Below, piece after piece: positions 18,891 through 27,871 of a DNA stretch of 64,000 bases. The notes under the pieces are model-generated. The model saw only the letters and a program-made list of their open reading frames with translations, searched no databases and was not told the DNA's origin. Location of the stretch: assembly GCF_000735455.1 (NCBI RefSeq), contig NZ_JMPS01000023.1, positions 62,001-126,000 on the forward strand, given 5' to 3'. Source of the DNA: Yokenella regensburgei ATCC 49455. GTDB lineage: Bacteria; Pseudomonadota; Gammaproteobacteria; Enterobacterales; Enterobacteriaceae. Each line of letters begins with the position of its first letter. The first letter of the stretch is position 1. Position numbers and translations under genes: made by a program.

Positions 18891-20090
18891 ATGGAATCCT
18901 GGAAGGTTAATCTCATCTCGGTCTGGTTTGGTTGTTTCTTCACCGGGCTTGCTATCAGCCAAATTTTGCCGTTTCTCCCACTCTATGTCTCACAGCTTGG
19001 CGTGACTTCGCATGAAGCGTTGTCGATGTGGTCGGGGCTGACCTTCAGCGTCACGTTCCTGGTTTCCGCGATCGTTTCGCCGATGTGGGGCAGCCTGGCA
19101 GACCGCAAAGGCCGCAAGCTGATGCTGCTGCGCGCGTCCCTCGGCATGGCTATTGCCATTCTGCTGCAGGCCTTTGCCACCAACGTCTGGCAGCTGTTTA
19201 TTCTGCGGGCGGTGATGGGGCTGACCTCTGGGTATATTCCAAACGCCATGGCGCTGGTGGCCTCGCAGGTGCCGCGTGAGCGCAGCGGCTGGGCGCTCAG
19301 CACGTTATCGACGGCACAAATTAGCGGCGTTATCGGTGGGCCGCTGCTCGGCGGTTTCCTCGCCGACCACGTCGGGCTCAGGGCGGTTTTCTTCATTACT
19401 GCATTTCTGCTGACCGTGAGCTTCCTGGTGACGCTGTTTCTGATTAAAGAGGGCGGGCGGCCTAAGGTTTCGAAGGCGGAACGGCTTAGCGGTAAAGCGG
19501 TATTTGCTTCCCTGCCGTATCCAGGCCTGGTGATTAGCCTTTTCGTGACCACCATGGTCATTCAAATGTGCAACGGCTCTATTGGCCCGATTCTGGCGTT
19601 GTTTATTAAATCAATGGCGCCAGACAGCAACAATATCGCCTTTTTAAGCGGCATGATTGCCGCGGTACCGGGTATCTCGGCACTTATCTCTGCGCCAAAA
19701 CTGGGCAAACTGGGCGATCGCATCGGTACTGCCAGGATCCTGCTGGCGACGCTGTGCTGCGCGGTGGTGATGTTCTTTGCCATGTCGTTTGTCACTTCGC
19801 CGCTGCAGCTGGGTATCCTGCGGTTTCTGCTTGGCTTTGCCGATGGCGCGATGCTGCCGGCGGTACAAACGTTATTGCTTAAATATTCCAGCGATCAGGT
19901 CACCGGGCGGATCTTTGGTTATAACCAGTCGTTTATGTACCTCGGAAATGTCGCTGGACCGCTTATTGGTGCCTCGGTATCCGCTATGGCCGGTTTCCGT
20001 TGGGTATTTGTCGCTACGGCTATCGTGGTGCTGATAAATGTCATTCAGCTGAGCTTTGCATTACGCCAGCAGCGGCTCACAAAAGCCTGA
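18891..20090 (+). CDS. MdtG-like major facilitator drug exporter
   Basis: This 399-residue, 12-helix MFS protein of the DHA1 type has the A-loop motif [15 protein letters not shown] between helices 2 and 3, a second related loop ([13 protein letters not shown]) and the motif-C region ([16 protein letters not shown]) in helix 5. It resembles E. coli MdtG (YceE) throughout but sits at a different locus, between ddlA and iraP, where E. coli K-12 has no such gene. It may be a paralogue rather than MdtG itself. Substrates cannot be told from sequence. It has its own promoter region shared with divergent ddlA. Confidence 0.85.
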   Translation: MESWKVNLISVWFGCFFTGLAISQILPFLPLYVSQLGVTSHEALSMWSGLTFSVTFLVSAIVSPMWGSLADRKGRKLMLLRASLGMAIAILLQAFATNVWQLFILRAVMGLTSGYIPNAMALVASQVPRERSGWALSTLSTAQISGVIGGPLLGGFLADHVGLRAVFFITAFLLTVSFLVTLFLIKEGGRPKVSKAERLSGKAVFASLPYPGLVISLFVTTMVIQMCNGSIGPILALFIKSMAPDSNNIAFLSGMIAAVPGISALISAPKLGKLGDRIGTARILLATLCCAVVMFFAMSFVTSPLQLGILRFLLGFADGAMLPAVQTLLLKYSSDQVTGRIFGYNQSFMYLGNVAGPLIGASVSAMAGFRWVFVATAIVVLINVIQLSFALRQQRLTKA

Positions 20091-20096
20091 TGCTTA

Positions 20097-20124
20097 CTGG
20101 CAGCAATAAATTAATTGCTGCCAG
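20097..20124 (+). terminator. Inverted repeat after the MFS gene
   Basis: CTGGCAGCAAT (20097-20107) is perfectly complementary to ATTGCTGCCAG (20114-20124) with a 6-nt loop, just past the stop codon. No clear T-run follows, so it may act as an mRNA 3' stabiliser or a weak terminator. Confidence 0.5.
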
Positions 20125-20324
20125 ATATATACTATATCGTAATTATCGGAGCTTTGTGTTTACCCGACAATTAGCACAGTATTGCCTGCGAAGTATCATA
20201 AAAACGTTTCGCTGACTTTTTTATTTGCATTTTTTTATTTTTTATAAAAATAATACCGGTTCACGCCAGGAATTATCGGGCCATACCGCTTACGTCAATG
20301 AACGTCTGATAAGGATATAGCGCC

Positions 20325-20585
20325 ATGAAAAATCTGATCGCGGAATTGCTGTTAAAGCTTGCCGAAAAGGAAGAAGAGTCAAAGGAGCTGGTGGCACAGG
20401 TTGAGGCTCTGGAAATTGTGGTGACGGCGCTGCTCCGGCATATGCGTCAGGATGAACAGCAGACGCTGATTAGTGATATTGAATCTGCTATGGATCAGGT
20501 GAAGCCGCAGACTCAGGTCTCTGACCGCGATAGTGAATTGCTGCAGCAATATATAAAAAAGCTATTACGGCATCCGCGTAGCTAA
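20325..20585 (+). CDS. iraP: RssB anti-adaptor IraP
   Basis: This 86-residue protein has the E. coli length, with the same N-terminus ([20 protein letters not shown]) and C-terminus (LLRHPRS). IraP binds the response regulator RssB and so protects sigma-S from ClpXP. In E. coli it is induced by phosphate starvation through ppGpp, and in Salmonella by PhoP. Residues about 8-36 should form a coiled coil. Its place directly before phoA is conserved. Confidence 0.94.
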   Translation: MKNLIAELLLKLAEKEEESKELVAQVEALEIVVTALLRHMRQDEQQTLISDIESAMDQVKPQTQVSDRDSELLQQYIKKLLRHPRS

Positions 20586-20609
20586 ACGCTTACCCCGCCA
20601 TCGCGGGTG

Positions 20610-20641
20610 CTGTCATAAGAGTGTCATCTGGCTTTTATAAA
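20610..20641 (+). promoter_or_regulatory. Pho box and -10 of phoA
   Basis: CTGTCATAAGAGTGTCAT (20610-20627) is a good match to the 18-bp PhoB box, with two direct 7-mers TGTCATN spaced 11 bp apart. TATAAA at 20636-20641 sits at the distance expected for a -10 in a PhoB-dependent promoter that lacks a -35. Confidence 0.88.
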
Positions 20642-20673
20642 GTCTCTCTGTTTATTACATGGAGAAGATAAAA

Positions 20674-22089
20674 GTGAAACATTCCGCCTTATTTATTGCC
20701 TTATTACCTCTGTTTTCTGCCCCTGTATTCAGCGCTGATGCCCCGGTTTCCGTGGGGCTGGAAAGTCGTGCCGCCCAGGGCGATATCACCGCGCCTGGTG
20801 GTGCCCGTCGTTTATCTGGTGACCAGACTGAAGCATTGCGCGCTTCAATTAGCGAGCGTCCAGCCAAAAATATTATTCTGCTGATTGGCGACGGAATGGG
20901 GGATTCGGAAATAACGGCGGCGCGAAATTATGCTGAAGGGGCGGGCGGATATTTTAAAGGGATTGATGCACTGCCGCTCACCGGTCAGTACACCCACTAT
21001 GCGCTGGATAAAAAAACCGGTAAGCCGGATTACGTGACGGATTCTGCCGCCTCGGCAACCGCCTGGAGTACCGGGGTAAAAACTTATAACGGCGCGCTGG
21101 GCGTTGATATTCACGAAAAAGACCACGTGACCATCCTCGAAATGGCGAAGGCGGCGGGGCTGAAAACCGGTAACGTTTCAACCGCCGAACTGCAGGATGC
21201 CACCCCGGCGGCGCTGGTCTCTCATGTGACCTCACGTAAATGCTATGGCCCGAGCGTAACCAGTGAAAAATGCCCGAGCAATGCGCTGGAGAAGGGCGGT
21301 AAAGGCTCGATTACCGAGCAACTGCTGAATGCGCGTCCTGATGTCACGTTAGGTGGCGGCGCGAAAACCTTCGCCGAAACGGCGACGGCAGGTGACTGGG
21401 CGGGGAAAACCCTGCGTGAGCAGGCGCAGGCTCGCGGCTATCAGCTGGTTGATAACGCCCAGACGCTGGCGGCCATCACCGATGCTAACCAGGACAAACC
21501 GCTGCTCGGGCTGTTTTCTGACGGCAACATGCCGGTCCGCTGGGAAGGGCCAAAAGCCTCTTACCACGGCAATATCGATAAAGCTGCCGTCACCTGTACG
21601 CCAAACCCGAAACGCGATGCCAGCGTACCGACGCTTGCCCAGATGACCGAGAAGGCTATCTCACTGCTTAGTAACGGCGAGAAAGGTTTCTTCCTGCAGG
21701 TAGAAGGCGCGTCTATTGATAAACAAGACCACGCGGCAAACCCATGTGGCCAGATTGGCGAAACTGTCGACCTCGATGAGGCGGTACAGAAAGCGCTGGA
21801 ATTTGCCAAAAAAGATGGCAACACGCTGGTTATCGTGACCGCTGACCACGCCCACGCCAGCCAGATTATTCCGCCGGAAACTAAAGCTCCGGGCCTGACC
21901 CAGGCGCTGAACACCAAAGACGGCGCGGTCATGGTGATGAGCTACGGTAACTCGGAAGAAGAGTCCATGGAGCATACCGGCACGCAGCTGCGCATTGCGG
22001 CTTACGGCCCGCAGGCGGCAAACGTAGTGGGATTAACCGATCAGACCGATCTGTTCTTCACCATGAAAAATGCGCTGGGTTTGAAATAA
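20674..22089 (+). CDS. phoA: Alkaline phosphatase
   Basis: This 471-residue periplasmic enzyme hydrolyses phosphomonoesters to release phosphate. I start it at GTG 20674, not the in-frame ATG at 20659. GGAGA lies 8 nt before the GTG, and the length then equals E. coli PhoA, which also uses GTG. Residues 1-21 or so are the signal peptide ([13 protein letters not shown]). The nucleophile is Ser124 of the precursor ([11 protein letters not shown]). Metal ligands are visible in [24 protein letters not shown] and VTADHAHAS. Two disulfides involve Cys in SRKCYGP, EKCPS, VTCTPNP and ANPCGQ. It is controlled by the Pho box upstream. Confidence 0.97.
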   Translation: MKHSALFIALLPLFSAPVFSADAPVSVGLESRAAQGDITAPGGARRLSGDQTEALRASISERPAKNIILLIGDGMGDSEITAARNYAEGAGGYFKGIDALPLTGQYTHYALDKKTGKPDYVTDSAASATAWSTGVKTYNGALGVDIHEKDHVTILEMAKAAGLKTGNVSTAELQDATPAALVSHVTSRKCYGPSVTSEKCPSNALEKGGKGSITEQLLNARPDVTLGGGAKTFAETATAGDWAGKTLREQAQARGYQLVDNAQTLAAITDANQDKPLLGLFSDGNMPVRWEGPKASYHGNIDKAAVTCTPNPKRDASVPTLAQMTEKAISLLSNGEKGFFLQVEGASIDKQDHAANPCGQIGETVDLDEAVQKALEFAKKDGNTLVIVTADHAHASQIIPPETKAPGLTQALNTKDGAVMVMSYGNSEEESMEHTGTQLRIAAYGPQAANVVGLTDQTDLFFTMKNALGLK

Positions 22090-22096
22090 TCCTCTG

Positions 22097-22134
22097 ACCC
22101 GACAGGAAAATCGTGCCTGTCGGGTGGTTTTTTT
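22097..22134 (+). terminator. Rho-independent terminator of phoA
   Basis: A 10-bp stem (ACCCGACAGG at 22097-22106, CCTGTCGGGT at 22116-22125) is followed by seven Ts. It separates phoA from psiF, though some read-through would be expected because psiF is also phosphate-starvation induced in E. coli. Confidence 0.88.
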
Positions 22135-22183
22135 CCCATAAACGTCCAGAATTAACGGGAATAACTTATAAAAGGATTGTGCT

Positions 22184-22531
22184 ATGAAAATGATGTTACT
22201 GGCAGCTCTGTTGGTTGGGATGACAGGTATGGCTACCGCGCAAGCGGCGCAAACCACCGCTGCGGCACCTGCGGCGGCAGAGAAGACGATGACCCCGCAG
22301 CAGCAGCGCATGACCAGCTGTAACCAGCAGGCGACGGCGAAAAGCATGAAGGGTGATGAGCGTAAGACGTATATGAGCAACTGCCTGAAAAATGGCTCCT
22401 CTCCGTCTAACGAAAAAAGCCTGACCCCGCAGCAGCAAAAGATGGGCACCTGTAACGCAGAAGCTTCCAAAAAAGCTCTGAAAGGTGATGCGCGTAAGAC
22501 CTTTATGAGCGACTGTCTGAAGAAAAAATAA
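22184..22531 (+). CDS. psiF: Phosphate starvation-inducible protein PsiF
   Basis: This 115-residue exported protein has a signal peptide (1-22, ending TAQAA) and two PsiF repeats. Each repeat has the pattern LTPQQQ-(R/K)-M..CN..A..K..KGD.RK.(Y/F)MS.CLK (about 36-68 and 80-112), with two cysteines per repeat. The spacer between signal and repeat is an Ala-rich low-complexity stretch. The molecular function is unknown. It lies 95 bp downstream of phoA as in E. coli. Confidence 0.93.
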   Translation: MKMMLLAALLVGMTGMATAQAAQTTAAAPAAAEKTMTPQQQRMTSCNQQATAKSMKGDERKTYMSNCLKNGSSPSNEKSLTPQQQKMGTCNAEASKKALKGDARKTFMSDCLKKK

Positions 22532-22543
22532 GCCAGACGCTAA

Positions 22544-22581
22544 AACGGGTGAAGCTAGCTGACTTCACCCGTTTTTTTTTT
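22544..22581 (+). terminator. Strong terminator between psiF and proC
   Basis: An 11-bp perfect stem (AACGGGTGAAG at 22544-22554 with CTTCACCCGTT at 22563-22573) is followed by a T-run to 22581. The minus-strand side is less T-rich, so it serves psiF chiefly. Confidence 0.9.
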
Positions 22582-22591
22582 GGGGCACGAA

Positions 22592-23401
22592 TCAGGACTT
22601 GCTGAGCTTTTCCGATTTTTCCATACATTTGGTCATCGCTTCGATAACCGCAGAACGGAATCCTCTCTCTTCCAGCACGCGCACGGCTTCAATCGTGGTA
22701 CCGGCAGGGGAGCAGACCATATCCTTCAGCTCACCCGGATGCTTACCGGTTTCCAGCACCATTTTGGCCGATCCCATCACCGCCTGAGCGGCAAATTTAT
22801 AGGCCTGCGCCCGCGGCATTCCGCCCAGCACCGCCGCGTCTGCCATCGCTTCAATAAACATAAATACGTAGGCTGGCGCTGAACCACTGACGCCCACCAC
22901 TGGGTGGATCATCGGCTCGGCAATGACTTCGGCTTCACCAAAGCAGCGGAAAATGTTCAGCACGTCAGCGATGTCTTCCGTAGTGACCAGTGCGTTCGGC
23001 GTCACCGAGGTCATCCCGGCGTTCACTAAAGATGGGGTGTTCGGCATGGCGCGTACGATTTTACGATCGTGTCCCAACGCACGTGCCAGCTGTTCCAGTG
23101 TAACCCCGGCGGCAATGGAGACCACCAGAGAGTCTTTATTCAGGCTGGAGGCGATGTCGCTCAGCACTTTAACCATAATACCCGGCTTTACCGCACCGAA
23201 GACGATGTCGGCTACCTGTGCGACTTCCTGCGCGCTTTCCGCCGGGTTGATACCGTATTCCTGCTGGAGCGCTGCGACCTTATCCGGTGATGGGGTATAG
23301 ACCCAGATCTGACCCGGCAGCACCTGACCGCTGGCAATGAGCCCGCCGAGAATCGCTTTCCCCATATTCCCGCAGCCGATAAAACCGATCTTCTTGTCCA
23401 T
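22592..23401 (-). CDS. proC: Pyrroline-5-carboxylate reductase
   Basis: This 269-residue NAD(P)H-dependent enzyme catalyses the last step of proline synthesis in the cytoplasm. The Rossmann motif [15 protein letters not shown] (residues 5-19) and the C-terminal signature ([21 protein letters not shown]) are both present. It is convergent with psiF. E. coli and Salmonella have the diguanylate cyclase gene dgcC/adrA between psiF and proC, and it is absent here. Confidence 0.96.
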   Translation of the reverse strand: MDKKIGFIGCGNMGKAILGGLIASGQVLPGQIWVYTPSPDKVAALQQEYGINPAESAQEVAQVADIVFGAVKPGIMVKVLSDIASSLNKDSLVVSIAAGVTLEQLARALGHDRKIVRAMPNTPSLVNAGMTSVTPNALVTTEDIADVLNIFRCFGEAEVIAEPMIHPVVGVSGSAPAYVFMFIEAMADAAVLGGMPRAQAYKFAAQAVMGSAKMVLETGKHPGELKDMVCSPAGTTIEAVRVLEERGFRSAVIEAMTKCMEKSEKLSKS

Positions 23402-23477
23402 CTCGTTCTCCCTCAGCTCGTTGTTCTGTATTATTCAGGATATAGCTTATCATGTTGTGCAGAAATCAGAGGTTACC

Positions 23478-23936
23478 ATGTCAATCTGGGTAGATGCGGA
23501 CGCGTGTCCGAACGTCATTAAAGAAATTCTCTTTCGCGCCGCCGACAGGGCGCAGATACCGATGACGCTGGTCGCTAACCAGAATATACGCGTTCCTCCT
23601 TCACGATTTATCCGTTCAATGCGCGTACCTGCCGGGTTTGACGTTGCCGATAACGAAATTGTGCGCCTTTGCGAAGCGGGCGATCTGGTGATCACCGCGG
23701 ATATACCGCTGGCGGCAGAAGTACTGGCTAAGGGAGGCGTTGCGCTGAATCCGCGGGGTGAGCGCTACAGCGAAGCGACCATTCGTGAGCGGCTGACGAT
23801 GCGTGATTTCATGGATACGCTGCGGGCCAGCGGTATTCAGACCGGTGGCCCGGACAGTTTGTCCCAGCGCGACAGACAACAGTTTGCTGCCGAGCTGGAA
23901 AAGTGGCTGCTGCAGGTGAAACGCCAGCAGGGTTAA
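23478..23936 (+). CDS. yaiI: UPF0178 family protein YaiI
   Basis: This 152-residue protein begins [18 protein letters not shown], where the Asp pair resembles the acidic site of NYN/PIN-type nuclease folds. Further acidic motifs are [22 protein letters not shown]. The start at 23478 has GAGG upstream and gives the E. coli length; a longer frame reaching back into proC is not plausible. Function unknown. Its stop overlaps the stop of the convergent DUF2076 gene by 3 bp. Confidence 0.92.
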   Translation: MSIWVDADACPNVIKEILFRAADRAQIPMTLVANQNIRVPPSRFIRSMRVPAGFDVADNEIVRLCEAGDLVITADIPLAAEVLAKGGVALNPRGERYSEATIRERLTMRDFMDTLRASGIQTGGPDSLSQRDRQQFAAELEKWLLQVKRQQG

Positions 23937-24634
23937 ACCCAGCTGTCGTCATCGTTGCTGTAGTCGTCACCACCAAAATCATTGTTGTCGAAGAACGAGT
24001 CGTCCTGGCCGTTATCGTTTTGCGCCCAGGTCTGACTGTCGTCGTTCTGGAAGTTGTTATCCGCCGCTTGCGCGGTATCGGTCTGCGGCGTTTGCTGCGG
24101 TTCTTCGATGATGTTGACTATCTCCTGCGGATGCGAGCCGCCGAACATATTCATCAGCACGTTACCCAGCACCACCCCGCCGGCCACACCGGCTGCGGTT
24201 TGCAGAGCACCCGCCATAAAACCGCTGCCACCGCGCGCAGGGGCATAGTTCTGGCCCATTGGCGCGGCGTTTTGCGCACGCTGGCCATATTGCTGTGCGT
24301 ATTGATCTGCTCCTGGGATCGGATCCGCTGCGCGAGGCTGCGGGCTGGCATTACTGCCGCCAAAAAGACCGGCCAGGAAGCCACCGCTACTCTGTTTTGC
24401 GGACTGAAGCTGCGAGACTTCGCTTTCCAGCGCCTGAATACGATCGTTGAGCTGCTTAATGGCAGCTTCCTGAATCAGGATAGTCTGCGCCATATAGTAC
24501 GGCGCCGCAGGTTGCGCATTCACATGTTGCGCAATAACGCCCTCGGCTGTAGCATCGCGCGGTGCGCTGTTAGCCTCGGCTTGTTTCAGTCGTGAAAACA
24601 GCCCATCAATAAGGCGTTGCTCTTCAGATTGCAT
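23933..24634 (-). CDS. DUF2076 protein with Gly-rich core and acidic Asn/Asp tail
   Basis: This 233-residue protein is not found at this place in E. coli K-12. Residues 1-80 are helical and Gln-rich, with a coiled coil ([20 protein letters not shown], about 59-78). A Gly/Ala-rich hydrophobic stretch follows ([29 protein letters not shown], about 137-166) and may insert in a membrane. The last 40 residues are almost wholly Asn, Asp, Gln, Ser and aromatic ([20 protein letters not shown]). There is no signal peptide. DUF2076 proteins have been annotated as periplasmic ligand-binding sensors, but I see nothing here to support a ligand. Confidence 0.8.
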   Translation of the reverse strand: MQSEEQRLIDGLFSRLKQAEANSAPRDATAEGVIAQHVNAQPAAPYYMAQTILIQEAAIKQLNDRIQALESEVSQLQSAKQSSGGFLAGLFGGSNASPQPRAADPIPGADQYAQQYGQRAQNAAPMGQNYAPARGGSGFMAGALQTAAGVAGGVVLGNVLMNMFGGSHPQEIVNIIEEPQQTPQTDTAQAADNNFQNDDSQTWAQNDNGQDDSFFDNNDFGGDDYSNDDDSWV

Positions 24635-24799
24635 GGTACATCCCTCTGTAACAGTGTGAATCTACCTTTGTAGTTTGTCTGAATTATTCGCCGTGTAAAT
24701 GTGTTGAGCGTAAAGCTACGCATAAATGTGTTACCGATTGCAGCAGACAGAAGCTTGTCAAAAGGTAATTGTTTAATGTAAGGTTGGCGCAACACTGAG

Positions 24800-24817
24800 T
24801 GACATAAAAACTTTACA
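24800..24817 (+). promoter_or_regulatory. TyrR-box-like sequence, distal
   Basis: TGACATAAAAACTTTACA fits the TyrR pattern TGTAAA-N6-TTTACA with a perfect right half and a degenerate left half. It is centred 77 bp, about seven helical turns, upstream of the second box. Confidence 0.45.
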
Positions 24818-24876
24818 CTCTTTCTGGCGCTCATAGCGCTATTTGTGAACCACTTTAATCAGCAATGAAGCAGTGT

Positions 24877-24894
24877 TGTAACCGTTTATTGACA
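24877..24894 (+). promoter_or_regulatory. TyrR-box-like sequence, proximal
   Basis: TGTAACCGTTTATTGACA matches TGTAAA-N6-TTTACA at 10 of 12 fixed positions. It lies just upstream of the likely aroL -35, a place where bound TyrR would repress. Confidence 0.55.
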
Positions 24895-24896
24895 CG

Positions 24897-24924
24897 TTGC
24901 GATGTACTCGCTTGATGGTACACT
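24897..24924 (+). promoter_or_regulatory. aroL promoter overlapping a TrpR-like operator
   Basis: TTGCGA (24897-24902) and TACACT (24919-24924) are spaced by 16 bp and form a plausible sigma-70 promoter. Between and over them lies the inverted repeat TGTAC-N10-GTACA (24903-24922), which resembles the trp operator half-sites CTAG/GTAC. E. coli aroL is repressed by both TyrR and TrpR. Confidence 0.6.
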
Positions 24925-24982
24925 ATTCTTTGAACGTATGTTCCGCACATTGCGGTACCAGGGGGATCCCCAGGTTATGGTT

Positions 24983-25507
24983 ATGACTCAACCTATTTTT
25001 CTTATTGGCGCCCGCGGTTGCGGGAAAACGACCGTTGGCGAAGCGCTCACTCGCGCCTGCGGTTTTGCCTTTGTCGATACCGATCAGGTTTTACAGGCAC
25101 GTGCGCAGATGTCCGTGGCGGATATCGTGACGCAGGAGGGCTGGGAGGGTTTCCGGGCACGGGAAACGGCAACCTTACAGTCGGTCACTCATCCTTCCAC
25201 CGTGATTGCGACCGGCGGCGGAATTATTCTGGCGGCCTGTAATCGGGAGTTTATGCGCAGTCACGGGGTTGTCATTTACCTGAAAGCGGCGGTTTCTGTG
25301 CTTTCCGGAAGGCTGGAGGCGTTTCCAGAAGATGCGCAACGCCCAACGCTCACCGGCAAGCCGATCAGTGAAGAGGTGCGTGAAGTGCTGGCGCAGCGCG
25401 ATGCGCTGTACCGCGAAACGGCGCACCATATTGTTGATGCCTCCGGCTCGCCAGAGCAGGTGGTGAATGAGATCCTGACCGCACTGCAGGTCGCCCGCGC
25501 CAGTTAA
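24983..25507 (+). CDS. aroL: Shikimate kinase II
   Basis: This 174-residue kinase phosphorylates shikimate with ATP in the common aromatic pathway. The P-loop is GARGCGKTT (9-17). The shikimate-binding Asp-Arg region (VDTDQ, FRARET) and the GGG loop (ATGGGIIL) are present, as is the LID Arg in RPTLTGKP. The ATG at 24983 gives the E. coli length; an upstream frame would cross the operator region. E. coli co-transcribes yaiA and aroM with aroL. Here yaiA is not recognisable and aroM follows after 278 bp. Confidence 0.95.
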   Translation: MTQPIFLIGARGCGKTTVGEALTRACGFAFVDTDQVLQARAQMSVADIVTQEGWEGFRARETATLQSVTHPSTVIATGGGIILAACNREFMRSHGVVIYLKAAVSVLSGRLEAFPEDAQRPTLTGKPISEEVREVLAQRDALYRETAHHIVDASGSPEQVVNEILTALQVARAS

Positions 25508-25518
25508 TACCTTTCTAT

Positions 25519-25556
25519 GCCCCGCAGGCTTTGTGGGGCCTTCAGGCTGTTTTTTC
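25519..25556 (+). terminator. Possible terminator after aroL
   Basis: GCCCC (25519-25523) pairs with GGGGC (25535-25539), with CA/TG extension. A run of six Ts begins about 10 nt later. The distance to the T-run makes it an imperfect intrinsic terminator. Confidence 0.45.
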
Positions 25557-25625
25557 CTTCGCTTCGGCAAACTTTCTACCTTCATCACACTTTTGACTTA
25601 ATTAAAGTGTTAATGAAAGGTTAAT

Positions 25626-25769
25626 ATGAAGATATATCATGGGCGTTTGGGAAGCATTTGGAATCTTTACATATCGGAGGACGATGCAGCTGCTACGCTT
25701 TTGAACGGTTGTATTTTTGCCATCAGGGGGGCGGGAGTCAGCGGTAGCCTGTTGTTGAAGCAGTCGTAG
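25626..25769 (+). CDS. Candidate 47-residue small protein between aroL and aroM
   Basis: An ATG at 25626 has AAAGG 5 nt upstream and opens a 47-codon frame ending 17 bp before aroM. The product ([20 protein letters not shown]...) does not resemble E. coli YaiA, the 63-residue protein found at this place in E. coli, and I recognise no family. A second ATG inside it, out of frame, has CGGAGG directly upstream but opens only six codons. It could be chance. Confidence 0.25.
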   Translation: MKIYHGRLGSIWNLYISEDDAAATLLNGCIFAIRGAGVSGSLLLKQS

Positions 25770-25785
25770 TGAGAAGGTACATAAC

Positions 25786-26463
25786 ATGAGTGCAAGTCTG
25801 GCGATCCTGACGATTGGCGTGGTGCCAGTCAGTGAATCAATGCCGTTTTTAACTGAGCATATCAGGGAAGACCAAATCACCCATATTAGTCTGTTGGGGA
25901 AGATGGCGCGTGACGACGTTATGGAAGATTACGCGGTAGAACCCGGTGAGGAGACGATTCTGACGCTTCTCAATGACAACGACCTTGCCCAGGTCTCAAG
26001 AATGAAGGTCGAACGCGATCTGCAGGCCGTGATTGAGGTCCTCGACAACCAGGATTACGACGTGATCCTGTTCATGAGCACCGCCCCTATCCGCGGGCTG
26101 GTGGCACACAACGCCATACTTCTGGAACCTTTACGGATTATCCCACCGCTGGTGGCCTCTATTGTTGACGGACATCAGGTGGGGGTCATGGTGCCGGCAG
26201 AGGAACTTATCCCTTCGCAACAGCAAAAATGGCAGACCCTTGAGCATACGCCGCACTATGCGCTTGCCAACCCACGGGAGGACAGCGATGCGCATTTTGT
26301 TGCGGCTGGTCGCGAGTTGATTGCGCGCGGTGCTGACGTCTTAATGCTCGACTGTATGGGCTATAGCCAAAAGCATCGTGATCTATTGCAAAAGACGCTG
26401 GATGTCCCGGTTTTACTGTCGAACATGCTGGTGGCCCGGCTGGCCTCTGAGCTGCTGGTTTAA
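25786..26463 (+). CDS. aroM: AroM family protein
   Basis: This 225-residue protein has the same length as E. coli AroM and shares its N-terminus ([11 protein letters not shown]) and C-terminus ([14 protein letters not shown]). AroM belongs to the Asp/Glu racemase-like superfamily. The conserved Cys in MLDCMGY would be one of the catalytic pair in that fold. It is regulated with aroL in E. coli but its reaction is not established. GAGAAGG precedes the start. Confidence 0.93.
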   Translation: MSASLAILTIGVVPVSESMPFLTEHIREDQITHISLLGKMARDDVMEDYAVEPGEETILTLLNDNDLAQVSRMKVERDLQAVIEVLDNQDYDVILFMSTAPIRGLVAHNAILLEPLRIIPPLVASIVDGHQVGVMVPAEELIPSQQQKWQTLEHTPHYALANPREDSDAHFVAAGRELIARGADVLMLDCMGYSQKHRDLLQKTLDVPVLLSNMLVARLASELLV

Positions 26464-26539
26464 GCAATAATATTGCGTGACAGCGGTCGTCACTGCCCCC
26501 TATATTGAAGGCTAACCATATGAAAAAAAGGGCCAGTCT

Positions 26540-26827
26540 ATGCTTCAGAGTAACGAATACTTTTCCGGTAAAGTGAAGTCTATCGGGTTTACCAGCAGCA
26601 GCACGGGCAAAGCCAGCGTAGGGGTTATGGAAGAGGGTGAATACACCTTCAGTACCGCACAACCGGAAGAGATGACGGTGGTCAGCGGCGCGTTAAACGT
26701 TTTACTGCCGGGGGAAACGGAGTGGAAGGTGTATAACGCGGGTCAGAGCTTTAACGTACCTGGCAGCAGCGAGTTTCATCTGCAGGTTGCAGAGCCGACC
26801 TCTTATCTCTGCCGTTATCTGAAATAA
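26540..26827 (+). CDS. ppnP: Pyrimidine/purine nucleoside phosphorylase PpnP
   Basis: This 95-residue cupin-fold enzyme splits a broad range of nucleosides with phosphate to the free base and ribose-1-phosphate. It is almost the same as E. coli PpnP (YaiE): [17 protein letters not shown] at the start and PSSYLC-type ending [16 protein letters not shown]. One extra Lys closes the protein. It has its own start region after aroM and a bidirectional terminator after it. Confidence 0.94.
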   Translation: MLQSNEYFSGKVKSIGFTSSSTGKASVGVMEEGEYTFSTAQPEEMTVVSGALNVLLPGETEWKVYNAGQSFNVPGSSEFHLQVAEPTSYLCRYLK

Positions 26828-26854
26828 AAAACCCGGCAATCGCCGGGCTTTTTA
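26825..26854. terminator. Bidirectional terminator between ppnP and rdgC
   Basis: CCCGGC (26832-26837) pairs with GCCGGG (26842-26847). It is flanked by As on the left and Ts on the right, so it can stop both the plus-strand ppnP and the minus-strand rdgC transcripts. Confidence 0.88.
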
Positions 26855-26865
26855 TTCTAAGCTGC

Positions 26866-27777
26866 TTAGCGCTGGGCTTCGCCGCCCAGCCCTTCAACCA
26901 GACTCTTAATCAACGCTGCCAGTTCACCGGTCATCAGGATGAAATCGGCATCAAAGCGTTGGGCAAAGTCTTCGCGGTCAATATCTTCGTTCTGATCGCG
27001 CAGTTCGTCGCTGAACTTCAGGCGCTTCAGGGAACCGTCGTCGCAAAGCATAAACTGAATGCGCTGCTGCCAGTCGAGAGCAAGCTTGGTGACCACTTTC
27101 CCGGCCTCAATGTGCACCGCAATTTCGTCGCTGACCAGATCCTGTTTCTTGGCGCGGATAACGCCGCCGTCTTCAAGAATCGCCTTCAGTTCGGCTTCAT
27201 CCAGCAGCTGGAAGCCCTGGGCAACGTCGCCAGAGCGTACCCATTCGGTCAGCGTCAGCTCAATTGGGTTCTCCATCGCCAGCGGCACGACCGGCAGTGA
27301 GCCGAGCGTTTTACGCAGCAGCGCCAGGGTGTCTTCCGCTTTTTTGGCGCTCGCACAGTCCACCATGATGAGGCCATTGACGGTGTCAATCCACATCATG
27401 GTCTGGCTGAAGCGGCTGAACGCGCGCGGTAGCAGAGAGTGCAGCACTTCGTCTTTCAGGGCGTCTTTTTCGGTCTTTTTCAGTTTACGGCCCTGTTCGC
27501 CTTCCAGCTTGAAAATTTTGGCTTCCAGCGCCTGCTTAACGACCGGAGAAGGCAGAATTTTCTCTTCTTTGCGTGCGCAAATGATGATTTGCCCGTTGGC
27601 TTCGTGGGTCAGCGCATCGCTGTGTGAGCCCATCGGCGGTACCCAACCGGTTTTCGCCATATCCTGACTACCGCACGGGGTGAATGTCAGCCCGGCTAAC
27701 TGTTTTTCCATCTCTTCAACGCGCAGGGTGATGTCGCGGCTGAGACGGTAAACCATTAAATTTTTGAACCACAGCAT
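26866..27777 (-). CDS. rdgC: Recombination-associated protein RdgC
   Basis: This 303-residue protein has the E. coli length. RdgC forms a ring-shaped dimer on DNA and limits RecA loading. The N-terminus [16 protein letters not shown] and the central conserved blocks ([35 protein letters not shown]) are intact. It is divergent from mak. Confidence 0.95.
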   Translation of the reverse strand: MLWFKNLMVYRLSRDITLRVEEMEKQLAGLTFTPCGSQDMAKTGWVPPMGSHSDALTHEANGQIIICARKEEKILPSPVVKQALEAKIFKLEGEQGRKLKKTEKDALKDEVLHSLLPRAFSRFSQTMMWIDTVNGLIMVDCASAKKAEDTLALLRKTLGSLPVVPLAMENPIELTLTEWVRSGDVAQGFQLLDEAELKAILEDGGVIRAKKQDLVSDEIAVHIEAGKVVTKLALDWQQRIQFMLCDDGSLKRLKFSDELRDQNEDIDREDFAQRFDADFILMTGELAALIKSLVEGLGGEAQR

Positions 27778-27871
27778 GATATTTTTCCACGGCTTTGTCG
27801 TTAAATCCTGCGGGCATGATAGCGAATTGTCGGTATGCTTGCATTGTTAATCAGGTTCAGAGGGGCTATCT

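Larger units (their letters stand above)
24635..24982. promoter_or_regulatory. Regulatory region between DUF2076 gene and aroL
   Basis: About 350 bp without a gene separate the divergent DUF2076 gene and aroL. The aroL-proximal 190 bp carry two TyrR-like boxes, a promoter and a TrpR-like operator, listed separately. The half near DUF2076 shows nothing I can name. Confidence 0.5.

Noticed and set aside
20636-20673. phoA starting at ATG 20659 with a 476-residue product
   Set aside because: The GTG at 20674 has the ribosome binding site at the right distance and gives the 471-residue length and signal peptide of E. coli PhoA.
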